From the NCBI GenBank assembly GCA_947176065.1, contig CAMWPB010000001.1:119035-183034 (forward strand): a DNA stretch of 64,000 nt. Reading direction: 5' to 3'. The stretch comes from an uncultured Lachnospiraceae bacterium (GTDB lineage Bacteria > Bacillota > Clostridia > Lachnospirales > Lachnospiraceae). Positions 48,078-57,015 of this stretch are shown piece by piece. The translations under genes and the position numbers were made by a program. A model generated the notes under the pieces. That model had not been told where the DNA came from. It was given only the letters and a program-made list of their open reading frames with translations, and did no database searches. Position 1 is the stretch's first letter. The number at the start of each line of letters is the position of its first letter.

Positions 48078-48106
48078 TTGCATATCGTTTCTGAATGGAG
48101 TATAAT
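48078..48106 (+). promoter_or_regulatory. Putative sigma-A promoter upstream of the FkbM gene
   Basis: TTGCAT (48078-48083), 17 nt, TATAAT (48101-48106). Confidence 0.7.
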
Positions 48107-48141
48107 GGTAAAGATTAATTGCCGAAAGGGGTTATTATTGT

Positions 48142-48903
48142 ATGAAAAAGTCAGTAAAGAGAAAAATTCATGATAGATTGTTCAAACTTTTGCCACATGA
48201 ATTACGGAAACAGTTGCTGAGAGGAAACATTTCTCAGGGGGCCGGAGCTTTCCTTTTCGATAGCGGTACGTTAAAGCATTTTAAAATGGAGACTTATTCT
48301 CAGTCTGCGCAGGATGCTTTTATTCTAAATATGATTTTTGGCAAAAAGACGGATGGTTTTTTTCTGGAAATTGGAGCGAACGATCCGATTGCTATAAATA
48401 ATACCTATTTATTTGAGAAACATGGGTGGTCAGGAATGGCGTTTGAGCCGATTGCCAGTCTTGCAAAAAAATGGGAAGGGGTTCGAACCACAAAGTGCTA
48501 TAATGTAGCTGTGGGTGACCAGAATGGGAAGGTGCAGTTTACGGAGAATAAAAGCAACTACTTATCTCATGTCGGGGAAGCGGGAGATGGTGCTAAAGGA
48601 GTTAAAGAAGAAGGGAGTCTTACTTATGAAGTAGACCAGGTACGGCTTACTGATTTTTTAAATGAAAAGGGAATTAAAAAGGTAGATGTCGCTTTTATCG
48701 ACGTAGAAACTTATGAGATAAATGTACTTGACGGAATAGATTTTGAGCAGACAGACATTACCTGTATATGTATAGAAAGTTCGGAAGAAATTGTAATCAC
48801 ACCCCGGATGGATATTAGAGAATATATAATCGGCAAAGGATATCGTCTTGTTGCAAGACTGACCTATGATGATATCTTTTTAAAAGAAAGCTATTTTGAA
48901 TGA
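48142..48903 (+). CDS. FkbM family methyltransferase
   Basis: DGFFLEIGANDPIAINNTYLFEKHGWSGMAFEPIASL..VDVAFIDVETYEINVLDGID. Confidence 0.9.
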   Translation: MKKSVKRKIHDRLFKLLPHELRKQLLRGNISQGAGAFLFDSGTLKHFKMETYSQSAQDAFILNMIFGKKTDGFFLEIGANDPIAINNTYLFEKHGWSGMAFEPIASLAKKWEGVRTTKCYNVAVGDQNGKVQFTENKSNYLSHVGEAGDGAKGVKEEGSLTYEVDQVRLTDFLNEKGIKKVDVAFIDVETYEINVLDGIDFEQTDITCICIESSEEIVITPRMDIREYIIGKGYRLVARLTYDDIFLKESYFE

Positions 48904-48914
48904 GTTTGGCTGGC

Positions 48915-48939
48915 AAAAGGCGGAGGTGTCCGCCTTTTT
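48915..48939 (+). terminator. Rho-independent terminator after the FkbM gene
   Basis: AAAAGGCGGA-ggtg-TCCGCCTTTTT. Confidence 0.88.
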
Positions 48940-48973
48940 ATATGTTGTATGTAGGATAAAGCGTATATATTGC

Positions 48974-49002
48974 TTAACAATTCAGTAACTGTGTGGTATA
49001 CT
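48974..49002 (+). promoter_or_regulatory. Putative sigma-A promoter upstream of the MBOAT gene
   Basis: TTAACA (48974-48979), 17 nt, TATACT (48997-49002). Confidence 0.65.
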
Positions 49003-49041
49003 TGTTTCTAAAATATGGGTTTGGGCGTATGGAGGAGATAG

Positions 49042-50502
49042 ATGCTATTCAACAGTATTGACTATTTGGTGTTTTTTCCGATAGTGGTGCTCGTATATTA
49101 TCTCATACCGCGAAAAGTCAGGCATGTGTGGCTTCTGGTTGTAAGCTACTATTTTTACATGTGCTGGAATGTTAAATATGCGATACTGATGTTTGCATCG
49201 ACAGTGATTACTTACTTGAGTGGTATTGGGATAGAATATGTCAGGGACAGGGACAGCTATAGCCGCGTAAGGGCAAAGCTGATCGTTGCGGCGAGCTTTG
49301 TGAGTAATCTCGGCATCCTTGTACTATTTAAATACTTTGCATGGATATTGGACAATCTGAACAATATATTCCATACGTCGGTTTCTCTTCCGTTCAGCCT
49401 TCTTTTGCCGGTAGGAATTTCTTTCTATACTTTTCAGGCATTGAGTTATACCTGTGATGTTTACAGAGGGGATGTGAAGGCGGAAACCAATCCGGTCTGC
49501 TACGCGCTGTTTGTATCGTTTTTTCCGCAGCTTGTGGCAGGGCCGATTGAGCGTACAGGCCGTTTGCTGCCCCAGATCAAAGAGTTGGGCAAAGGCAGTT
49601 TTTCCTGGGAAAATATGCGGGACGGTTTGTGTCTCATGCTGTACGGTATGTTTTTAAAAATCGTGATTGCAGACAGGGCGGCTAATCTGGTTGACGGTAT
49701 ATTTGACCACTATAGGGACTTCGGATTTATTGAGCTGGCCATCGCGGCTGTCATGTTTGCTTTTCAGATACTGTGCGACTTTAACGGCTATACCATTATT
49801 GCCAGAGGCAGCGCGCAGATATTGGGGATACAACTCTCCGATAATTTCAGGCAGCCCTATCTTGCCACATCTATCCATGACTTTTGGCGCAGATGGCATA
49901 TGTCGCTTACGTCCTGGTTTACGGATTATCTGTATATTCCGCTGGGCGGAAGCAGGAAAGGGCAGCTTAGGAAACTGCTGAATACTATGATTGTATTTCT
50001 TACAAGCGGATTATGGCATGGCGCGAGCTGGCATTTCGTTGCATGGGGGATGCTCCACGGAATTTATCAGAATGTGGATACACTGCTGCGTTCAGGGAAG
50101 CGGGAAAAAGCGGACAGTTCAGGCAGGGGTAGACTGCCCGGTATTGTAAAGCTCATCGGCACTTTTATTTTTGTAGACATAGCATGGGTGTTTTTCCGTG
50201 CGCCTTCCTGTTCGGCAGCAATAGGAATTTTCAGACAGATGGCGAAGTCATTTCGTGGGGACGGACTGTCAGGGGTTGGAATCGAATGGTATGATTGGCT
50301 GATCCTACTGACGGCCCTTCTGATCATGATAATTGTTGATATAGTGCACGAAAAAAAAGTGATAGAAATACGAAAAATGATATACAAAAGAAGGGTGGGG
50401 GTTCGCTGGCTGATTTACCTGGCGGCGGTTTGGTGTATAATATTGTTTGGAATATATGGTGCGGAGTATGATGCAAGCCAATTCATCTATTTTCAGTTTT
50501 AA
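49042..50502 (+). CDS. MBOAT family O-acyltransferase (AlgI/DltB-like)
   Basis: MLFNSIDYLVFFPIVVLVYYLIP; LPVGISFYTFQALSYTCDVYRGD; GLWHGASWHFVAWGMLHGIYQ (MBOAT His). Confidence 0.95.
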   Translation: MLFNSIDYLVFFPIVVLVYYLIPRKVRHVWLLVVSYYFYMCWNVKYAILMFASTVITYLSGIGIEYVRDRDSYSRVRAKLIVAASFVSNLGILVLFKYFAWILDNLNNIFHTSVSLPFSLLLPVGISFYTFQALSYTCDVYRGDVKAETNPVCYALFVSFFPQLVAGPIERTGRLLPQIKELGKGSFSWENMRDGLCLMLYGMFLKIVIADRAANLVDGIFDHYRDFGFIELAIAAVMFAFQILCDFNGYTIIARGSAQILGIQLSDNFRQPYLATSIHDFWRRWHMSLTSWFTDYLYIPLGGSRKGQLRKLLNTMIVFLTSGLWHGASWHFVAWGMLHGIYQNVDTLLRSGKREKADSSGRGRLPGIVKLIGTFIFVDIAWVFFRAPSCSAAIGIFRQMAKSFRGDGLSGVGIEWYDWLILLTALLIMIIVDIVHEKKVIEIRKMIYKRRVGVRWLIYLAAVWCIILFGIYGAEYDASQFIYFQF

Positions 50503-51823
50503 TAAATTTCATAGAGAAATCAAGAGCTTTTTCTGTGTGATGTGCTTTCTTGCGCTGATATGGCTGAGTAACCGTTTTTTTGCTTATATATTGGTGCGGG
50601 ATGATCTGTATTCTTCTTTTACAAGGGTTACGCTGCATGAGATGTATCATCAGGAGGATAATATAGATATCTTGTTTTTGGGATCGTCCCATAGTTACAG
50701 GGCGATCAACACAGAGGTGATGGATCGGGGATTTGAGGCAAATACATTTAACGCGGGAACATCCTGTCAGTATCTGGATGGCAGTTATGCGCTGCTGGTG
50801 GAGGCTGGAAAAGAAAACAGGCTGCAAAAGGTATATGTGGAAATGTATTATGCGCTGGCCGGAATGAATCACGAGGATCGGACAGAGCTGACTTCCACAT
50901 ATCAGATCAGTGATAATATGCGGCCGTCTTTTAATAAATTTAGTTTTCTGTTAAATGGATGTGGGAAGGACTATTGGATTAACGGTCTGATTCCGGCCAG
51001 GAGAAACTGGCAAAAGCTTTTTAAGAAGGGATATGTAGCAGATACTATAGCGTCGAAAAGAACAGAGGCGTATGTAAACTACGAATGGCCGGGATCGGAA
51101 AAAGAATACTATGCAGGTAAGGGATATATAGGCAGCGATGTGGAAGCGGGGGACAATGTTTTTGTAAGGAAAGGCGGATGGGGGACTGTAGCGACTCCCG
51201 TTTTTGCAGAAGATGATATAGAATCACTGGAAAAAATTATTAAGTATTGCGATAAAAATGATATAGAGCTTGTCCTGTATTCTGCTCCCATGACAGATTA
51301 CCGGGTGGCAGATCTGGGAAATTACGATTCGTATATTGCGCAAGTGAACGATTTTCTTGCGGACAAGCAGATCAGGTATTATGATTTTAATCTTTGCAAA
51401 GAACAATATTTTTCCTGTACAAGGGAAAACTTTTCTGATCATGAGCATATCAATACGCCGGGAGCGCGGAAGTTCAGTGAACTGTTTTCTGACTTTTTTA
51501 CCGGAAAGATGACAGAAGAAGAATTGCTTTATGACAGTTATGCGGATAAAATGGATTCTATGGAGGCTCAGATTTTTGGCTTGTGCTATGATGTAGAGGA
51601 GAGCAGCGAGCAGAAAAGCATTGCTTTTCGGATTGTGGGCAACAAGGATCAGGAAGCGCGGTACTGTGTGTACAGACGGACAGAAGATGAGGAATATCAG
51701 GAAATAGCGGATGTAACATCTAAAGACAGGGTGATCATTCCGATGGACGAACAGGGAGATCTGAGGGTGGATCTCTATGATCATGATGGAAAGATGACGG
51801 GTAGTTATCAAATTTCTTACTAA
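50468..51823 (+). CDS. SGNH/DltD/AlgX-like acyl-transfer partner protein
   Basis: N-terminal TM; IDILFLGSSHSYRAINTEVMDRGFEANTFNAGTSCQ; late FSDHEHINTPGARKFSELF (Asp-x-x-His); start moved from 50447. Confidence 0.78.
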   Translation: MMQANSSIFSFNKFHREIKSFFCVMCFLALIWLSNRFFAYILVRDDLYSSFTRVTLHEMYHQEDNIDILFLGSSHSYRAINTEVMDRGFEANTFNAGTSCQYLDGSYALLVEAGKENRLQKVYVEMYYALAGMNHEDRTELTSTYQISDNMRPSFNKFSFLLNGCGKDYWINGLIPARRNWQKLFKKGYVADTIASKRTEAYVNYEWPGSEKEYYAGKGYIGSDVEAGDNVFVRKGGWGTVATPVFAEDDIESLEKIIKYCDKNDIELVLYSAPMTDYRVADLGNYDSYIAQVNDFLADKQIRYYDFNLCKEQYFSCTRENFSDHEHINTPGARKFSELFSDFFTGKMTEEELLYDSYADKMDSMEAQIFGLCYDVEESSEQKSIAFRIVGNKDQEARYCVYRRTEDEEYQEIADVTSKDRVIIPMDEQGDLRVDLYDHDGKMTGSYQISY

Positions 51824-51843
51824 AGGTAAAACTGGTGGTGGAG

Positions 51844-53640
51844 ATGAATTTTATCGGGAGAGACTTAGCGAGTCTTAAGGACGTATACGGCAAACTAATT
51901 TATATTTTAAACGGGAAACAGAAGAGAATCAGCGCTATGGTTTTTGTAATGACGATCATAGGCGCTTTGGTAGAGACGCTGGGGGTGTCGATAATTTTTC
52001 CGCTGGTGGAGTCTTTTCTGGCGGCGGATCGTCTGCTGCAAAACCAGTATGTAAAACCCATCGCCGAAGCTTTGCATATAGAGACAGGACTGCAGTTGAT
52101 CATATGGCTTTCGGTGGCTGTTATTATTATTTATATTGGCAAAAATGCATATATGGTGCTTTTGTCTTATGTGAGAGTGAAGTTTGCGGCAATGGTCAAA
52201 CGGGAGTTGTCAGTCAAGATGATGCATTCTTATATGGACAGGGAATACACATATTTTCTGGGTGTGAACACGGAGGATGTACTGCGGGGAATCGGGTATG
52301 ATGTCAGCGGTGTTCACGAAGTGCTGGTGCAGTCTTTTCGGGTTTTGGCGGAAATATTAACCGCGTTTTGCATCTGCATCTTCATTTTCCGCACGGATGC
52401 GGTGATGGCAGCCGGGGTCGTTGCCGTTGCCGGAATTTCTCTTTCCGTGCTGATTCTGTTCTTCCGCAAGAAAATGAAAAGGGTGGGGGATTTTTACAGG
52501 GAATGTACGGTTCAGGTAAATAAGTATTTACATGAATCTTTTCAGGGAATCAAGGATGTACTTATTTTTCATAAAGAGGATTATTTTATAAAAAACTATG
52601 AAACGGTTTTTAGCAGCCAGTTGAAAGCGGAAGTAGTCAAAACGGTTGCCTCTGAGAGCCCCACGCATTTGATTGAAGCGGTCTGTGTGAGCGGATTGAT
52701 TGCGGTTGTGGCGTTGAAAATGGCAGGGGGAAGCGACGCGGAGAGGTTTATACCACAACTTGCTACGTTTGCCATTGCGGCATTTCGCATTCTTCCGTCA
52801 ATAGGCAAAATTTCGGCAGGGTTTAATCAATTGCTTTACGCCTTTCCCGCTCTGAACGCTACTTATAGAAATCTGCAGGAAGTGGAGAATTTTAAGAAAA
52901 TAACGAGAGTGAAGCTGACGGATGAAGAGGCGCCCATAGAGAAACTGAATTTCCGGCGTGAAATACAGCTTGAGAATATACATTGGCAGTATCCGAGCGC
53001 AGACAGGCCGGTTATCGAAAACTTGTCGCTGACGATACCGAGAGGAAGATCGGTGGCCTTTATCGGACAATCCGGAGCCGGAAAATCTACTTTGGCGGAT
53101 ATTATGCTGGGATTATTAGTTCCGGCGCAGGGAGATATTCTGGTTGACGGAATCAGCATATATGACGAGATGAATGCATGGAAAAAAACCGTAGGCTATG
53201 TGCCGCAGACAGTATTTTTGACGGATGACACCATTCGCAGAAATATTGCTTTTGGCATAGCGGAGAAGGATATTGATGAAGAAAAAATACACAGAGCGGT
53301 GGAACAGGCACAGCTGGACGCGACGATAGCGGAGCTGCCGGAAGGCCTGGAAACGATTCTGGGAGAGCGAGGCATTCGCTTTTCTGGCGGACAGAAACAG
53401 CGTGTAGCGATTGCGCGGGCGCTCTATAATGATCCTGATATTCTGATATTGGATGAGGCGACGGCGGCGCTCGATAATGATACGGAAAACGCAGTTATGG
53501 AGGCAATTGATGCCCTGCACGGATATAAGACACTGATTATAATCGCGCATCGACTTTCGACGATTCGAAACTGTGATGAAATTTATGAGATAACGGGCGG
53601 CGGGGCAATACGGAGACAGAAGGAGGAGGTTCTTGGATAA
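51844..53640 (+). CDS. ABC transporter, permease fused to ATPase (PglK-like), paralog of 19022-20800
   Basis: GQSGAGKST; FSGGQKQRVAIARALYNDPDILILDEATAALDNDTENAVMEAI. Confidence 0.93.
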   Translation: MNFIGRDLASLKDVYGKLIYILNGKQKRISAMVFVMTIIGALVETLGVSIIFPLVESFLAADRLLQNQYVKPIAEALHIETGLQLIIWLSVAVIIIYIGKNAYMVLLSYVRVKFAAMVKRELSVKMMHSYMDREYTYFLGVNTEDVLRGIGYDVSGVHEVLVQSFRVLAEILTAFCICIFIFRTDAVMAAGVVAVAGISLSVLILFFRKKMKRVGDFYRECTVQVNKYLHESFQGIKDVLIFHKEDYFIKNYETVFSSQLKAEVVKTVASESPTHLIEAVCVSGLIAVVALKMAGGSDAERFIPQLATFAIAAFRILPSIGKISAGFNQLLYAFPALNATYRNLQEVENFKKITRVKLTDEEAPIEKLNFRREIQLENIHWQYPSADRPVIENLSLTIPRGRSVAFIGQSGAGKSTLADIMLGLLVPAQGDILVDGISIYDEMNAWKKTVGYVPQTVFLTDDTIRRNIAFGIAEKDIDEEKIHRAVEQAQLDATIAELPEGLETILGERGIRFSGGQKQRVAIARALYNDPDILILDEATAALDNDTENAVMEAIDALHGYKTLIIIAHRLSTIRNCDEIYEITGGGAIRRQKEEVLG

Positions 53641-53669
53641 TTGCATAGTCGCGGGAAGTGAAGTATAAT
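53641..53669 (+). promoter_or_regulatory. Putative sigma-A promoter upstream of the YidC-fusion/phosphonate genes
   Basis: TTGCAT (53641-53646), 17 nt, TATAAT (53664-53669). Confidence 0.72.
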
Positions 53670-53706
53670 ATAAAATATGTTATTAATTGACAGGAGATTT
53701 TAGCTG

Positions 53707-53964
53707 ATGAAAAAAACATTGATGCAGGTATTTAAATTCGCATATTTTGCAGGCTGTTTCTGGTATTTCTTTACGATGCCGGCGCATGCTTATATCGATC
53801 CGTCTGCGGTCACCTATATTATTCAGGCGGTAGCGGGCGTCCTGATTGCTCTGGGCGCGGCGTTCACCATTTTCAGACACAAAATTTTTGCTTTCTTCAA
53901 GAAAAATAAAAAGAGCGGAGAGACGGAAAGCGCGGCGATTGAGTTCAAGGACGTAGACGATTAA
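53707..53964 (+). CDS. Small membrane protein with AYIDPS motif
   Basis: 85 aa; PAHAYIDPSAVTYIIQAVAGVLIALGAAFTIF; immediately upstream of the YidC fusion. Confidence 0.75.
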   Translation: MKKTLMQVFKFAYFAGCFWYFFTMPAHAYIDPSAVTYIIQAVAGVLIALGAAFTIFRHKIFAFFKKNKKSGETESAAIEFKDVDD

Positions 53965-53973
53965 GAGGCGGTT

Positions 53974-55854
53974 ATGGGTACAATAATAGATGCGGTGGTG
54001 GGCGGACTGCTATGGCTCATTAATTTATGCTACGGGTTTTGCGGCAATTACTGGGTGGCAATTTTTATTTTTACCTTTTTGACGAAGGTGATTTTACTGC
54101 CGCTGTCTGTTTGGGTACAGAAAAATTCGATCAAGACGGTGCGCATGTCGCCCGAGATGAATCATATCAAGGCGGCCTATTTCGGGAATCAGGAAGCCAT
54201 CTCCGAGGAGCAGTATAAACTATTTAAAAGAGAGAAGTACAGTCCCTTTGCGGATCTGGTGCCGCTTTTTGTTCAGCTTGCGCTGCTGATGGGCGTAGTG
54301 GAGGCTGTAAAGAGGGGGACGGATTTGACGGATATTCCCGTACAGACGGGAGGAATCACTTTGGTGATTCCTCTGTTGGCGGCGTTATCCGCTTTTTTCA
54401 TGTGCTATGTGCAGAATAAGGCAAATGTGTTACAATCGGAACAGGGGCGTGTCAACCAGTACGGCACCATGGCGTTTTCGGTGGGGCTATCCCTGTATCT
54501 GGGCTTTTTTGTTTCCGTTGGCGTGGGCTTTTACTGGAGCTGCAGCAACATTCTCTCCGTGGTACAGTTGATTCTTTTAAATGTCTGGATCAATCCGAAG
54601 GACTATATCGACTATGAGGCGTTGGAGGAGAGCAAGGAGGAGCTTCGGAAAGCGAAGGCGTTTATGTCCGCGAAACAGAAGGAGGACAAGTCAAATCCGT
54701 ACCGCGCGAAAGGAAAGGCGGATTATAAACGTTTCCTGAAAACGCAGGACAAAAAGATTGTATTTTATTCCGAGAAGAACGGCTTTTATAAGTATTATAA
54801 AAATATCGTAGAGGAGATTATCCGGCGTACCAATATCGTCATCCACTATATTACCAGCGATCCTGAGGATGAGGTTTTTCAGATGGAGAGCGACCAGTTT
54901 AAGCCTTACTACATCAACGAAAACAGGATGATTGTGCTGATGATGAAGATGGAGACGGAGATTATGGTCATGACGACGCCGGATCTGGAAAACTTCCAGC
55001 TTAAGCGGTCCTATGTGAAGAAGGACATTGAATATATCTATGTGCCGCATGATGTGAACAGCTCCAACCTGACATTCCACAAGAACGCGCTGGATCACTT
55101 TGATACGATTTTCGCGTCGGGTCCGAAGAACAGGGCGGAGATCGCAGAGCGCGAGGAAAAAGCCGGACTGCCGAAAAAGAATCTGGTTGAGTGGGGCTCT
55201 TCTGTGATTGACAATATGACGGTTTCCTATGAGCAGATGGTTTCGGAGGAGAGCGGCAGCGGGACGCAGAAAGATCAGAAAACCGTTTTGATTGCCCCGT
55301 CTTGGCAGGCGGATAATATACTGGATTCGTGCATCGGGCAGATGCTGGATGAGCTGGTACAGACGAAGCATCATATTGTCGTCCGCCCGCACCCGCAGTA
55401 TGTGCGCCATTTTGAGGCGCGGATCGACGCGCTGGCAGCGAAGTATCAGGCTTATGATGTGACTTTCCAGAAGGATTTTTCCTCAAATAAAACGGTTTAT
55501 ATGGCGGATCTGCTTGTCACGGACTGGTCGAGCATCGCCTTTGAATATGCTTTTTCCACGTTAAAGCCGGTGCTGTTTATCAACACGCCGATGAAGATTG
55601 TAAACCCTGACTATCGGGAGTTAGACACGGTTCCTATTGATATAGAGCTGCGGGACAGGGTGGGGATATCGGTTGAGCCGGAGAAGATAGCAGGGGAGAT
55701 TGTATCCGCCGTGGACAAGCTCCTAGCGGATGAACAGTTTTCCCGTGATTCTATGCAGAAGTTGAAAGAAGAGTATATCTATAATAACGGTACGAGCGGA
55801 AAGGCCGGCGCGAAATATATCATCGATCAGTTGGTAAAGCGTTCCGGCTCATAG
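53974..55854 (+). CDS. Fusion: YidC/Oxa1-like membrane domain plus CDP-glycerol glycerophosphotransferase (TagF/TagB-like) domain
   Basis: N: WVAIFIFTFLTKVILLPLSVWVQKNSIKTVRMSPEMNHIKAAYFGNQEAISEEQYKLFKREKYSPFADLVPLFVQLALLMGVVEAV; C: VLIAPSWQADNILDSCIGQML..HHIVVRPHPQYVRHF..LVTDWSSIAFEYAFSTLKPVLFINTP. Confidence 0.9.
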   Translation: MGTIIDAVVGGLLWLINLCYGFCGNYWVAIFIFTFLTKVILLPLSVWVQKNSIKTVRMSPEMNHIKAAYFGNQEAISEEQYKLFKREKYSPFADLVPLFVQLALLMGVVEAVKRGTDLTDIPVQTGGITLVIPLLAALSAFFMCYVQNKANVLQSEQGRVNQYGTMAFSVGLSLYLGFFVSVGVGFYWSCSNILSVVQLILLNVWINPKDYIDYEALEESKEELRKAKAFMSAKQKEDKSNPYRAKGKADYKRFLKTQDKKIVFYSEKNGFYKYYKNIVEEIIRRTNIVIHYITSDPEDEVFQMESDQFKPYYINENRMIVLMMKMETEIMVMTTPDLENFQLKRSYVKKDIEYIYVPHDVNSSNLTFHKNALDHFDTIFASGPKNRAEIAEREEKAGLPKKNLVEWGSSVIDNMTVSYEQMVSEESGSGTQKDQKTVLIAPSWQADNILDSCIGQMLDELVQTKHHIVVRPHPQYVRHFEARIDALAAKYQAYDVTFQKDFSSNKTVYMADLLVTDWSSIAFEYAFSTLKPVLFINTPMKIVNPDYRELDTVPIDIELRDRVGISVEPEKIAGEIVSAVDKLLADEQFSRDSMQKLKEEYIYNNGTSGKAGAKYIIDQLVKRSGS

Positions 55855-55866
55855 GAGGTGTTTGAT

Positions 55867-56991
55867 ATGGTTCGGAGAAACGTGTTGTTAAATCCGGGAC
55901 CGGCTACCACCACCGACACGGTGAAAATGGCGCAGGTGGTTCCCGATATATGTCCTCGTGAAAAAGAATTTGTCTCTATTATGCGGGAAGTGGAGGAAGG
56001 GCTTTTGCGCATTGTACATGCGGACCCTGAAGAATATGCGGCGGTTCTGTTCTGCGGTTCGGGCACGATCAATATGGATATCTGCCTGAACTCCCTGCTC
56101 CCGGAGAATAAAAAGATATTGATCATTAACAACGGCGCGTACAGCAGCCGTGGGGCGGAGATCTGTGAGTATTACGGACTGCCCGTTATCAATTTAAAGC
56201 TTCCGATGGACAGGCAGCCGGATCTGGCGCTGATCGAGCAGACGCTTAAGGAAAATCCCGACATTGCATTGGTCTATACGACACACCATGAGACGGGAAC
56301 CGGGCTGCTAAATCCCATCAGGGAAATCGGCGCGCTGGTACACCGCTATCGAGGCGTTTTTGTGGTGGACACCACATCTACTTATGCGATGCGGCCCATT
56401 AACATAGCGGAGGATGAAGTGGATTTCTGTATGGCCTCAGCGCAGAAGGGCATTATGGCCATGACGGGATTATCTTTCATCATCGGGAAAAAATCCGTGA
56501 TTGAGGCGTCCGCCGAATACCCCAGACGTTCTTATTACTGCAATCTTTACATGCAGTATGCCTATGCCAAAGCGCACGGGGAAATGCATTTCACCCCGCC
56601 GGTACAGGTGATATATTCTGTGAAGCAGGCGCTTGTGGAATATTTTGCTGAGGGAGAAGCGGAGAAGTGGGCAAGGCATTGCCGGGTATTCAAGGCAATC
56701 AGAGAGGGCCTGACCGGGCTGGGATTTCGGATTTATATTTCGGAGGGAAATGAGTCCGGGCTGGTGGCGGCGGCATTGTACCCTGACGATGCGAACTGGA
56801 ATTTTGAAAAAATACACGATTACTGCTATGAGAGAGGTTTCACGATCTATCCCGGCAAGGTGGAGAAGCTTGGGATGTTCCGGTTGTGTGCACTGGGCGC
56901 CATTGACCGGAAAGATATCGAGGACTTTTTCGTTGTATTTAAAGAGGCACTTCGGAAATATGAGGTTACCGTCCCAGTTAAATATAACTGA
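55867..56991 (+). CDS. phnW: 2-aminoethylphosphonate aminotransferase-like (class V PLP)
   Basis: NVLLNPGPATTTDTVKMAQVVPDICPREKEF; FCGSGTINMD; TTHHETGTGLLNPI; MASAQKGIMAMTGLSFI (PLP Lys). Confidence 0.87.
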   Translation: MVRRNVLLNPGPATTTDTVKMAQVVPDICPREKEFVSIMREVEEGLLRIVHADPEEYAAVLFCGSGTINMDICLNSLLPENKKILIINNGAYSSRGAEICEYYGLPVINLKLPMDRQPDLALIEQTLKENPDIALVYTTHHETGTGLLNPIREIGALVHRYRGVFVVDTTSTYAMRPINIAEDEVDFCMASAQKGIMAMTGLSFIIGKKSVIEASAEYPRRSYYCNLYMQYAYAKAHGEMHFTPPVQVIYSVKQALVEYFAEGEAEKWARHCRVFKAIREGLTGLGFRIYISEGNESGLVAAALYPDDANWNFEKIHDYCYERGFTIYPGKVEKLGMFRLCALGAIDRKDIEDFFVVFKEALRKYEVTVPVKYN

Positions 56992-57015
56992 AACGGATAA
57001 AGGTGGGAATGCGGA

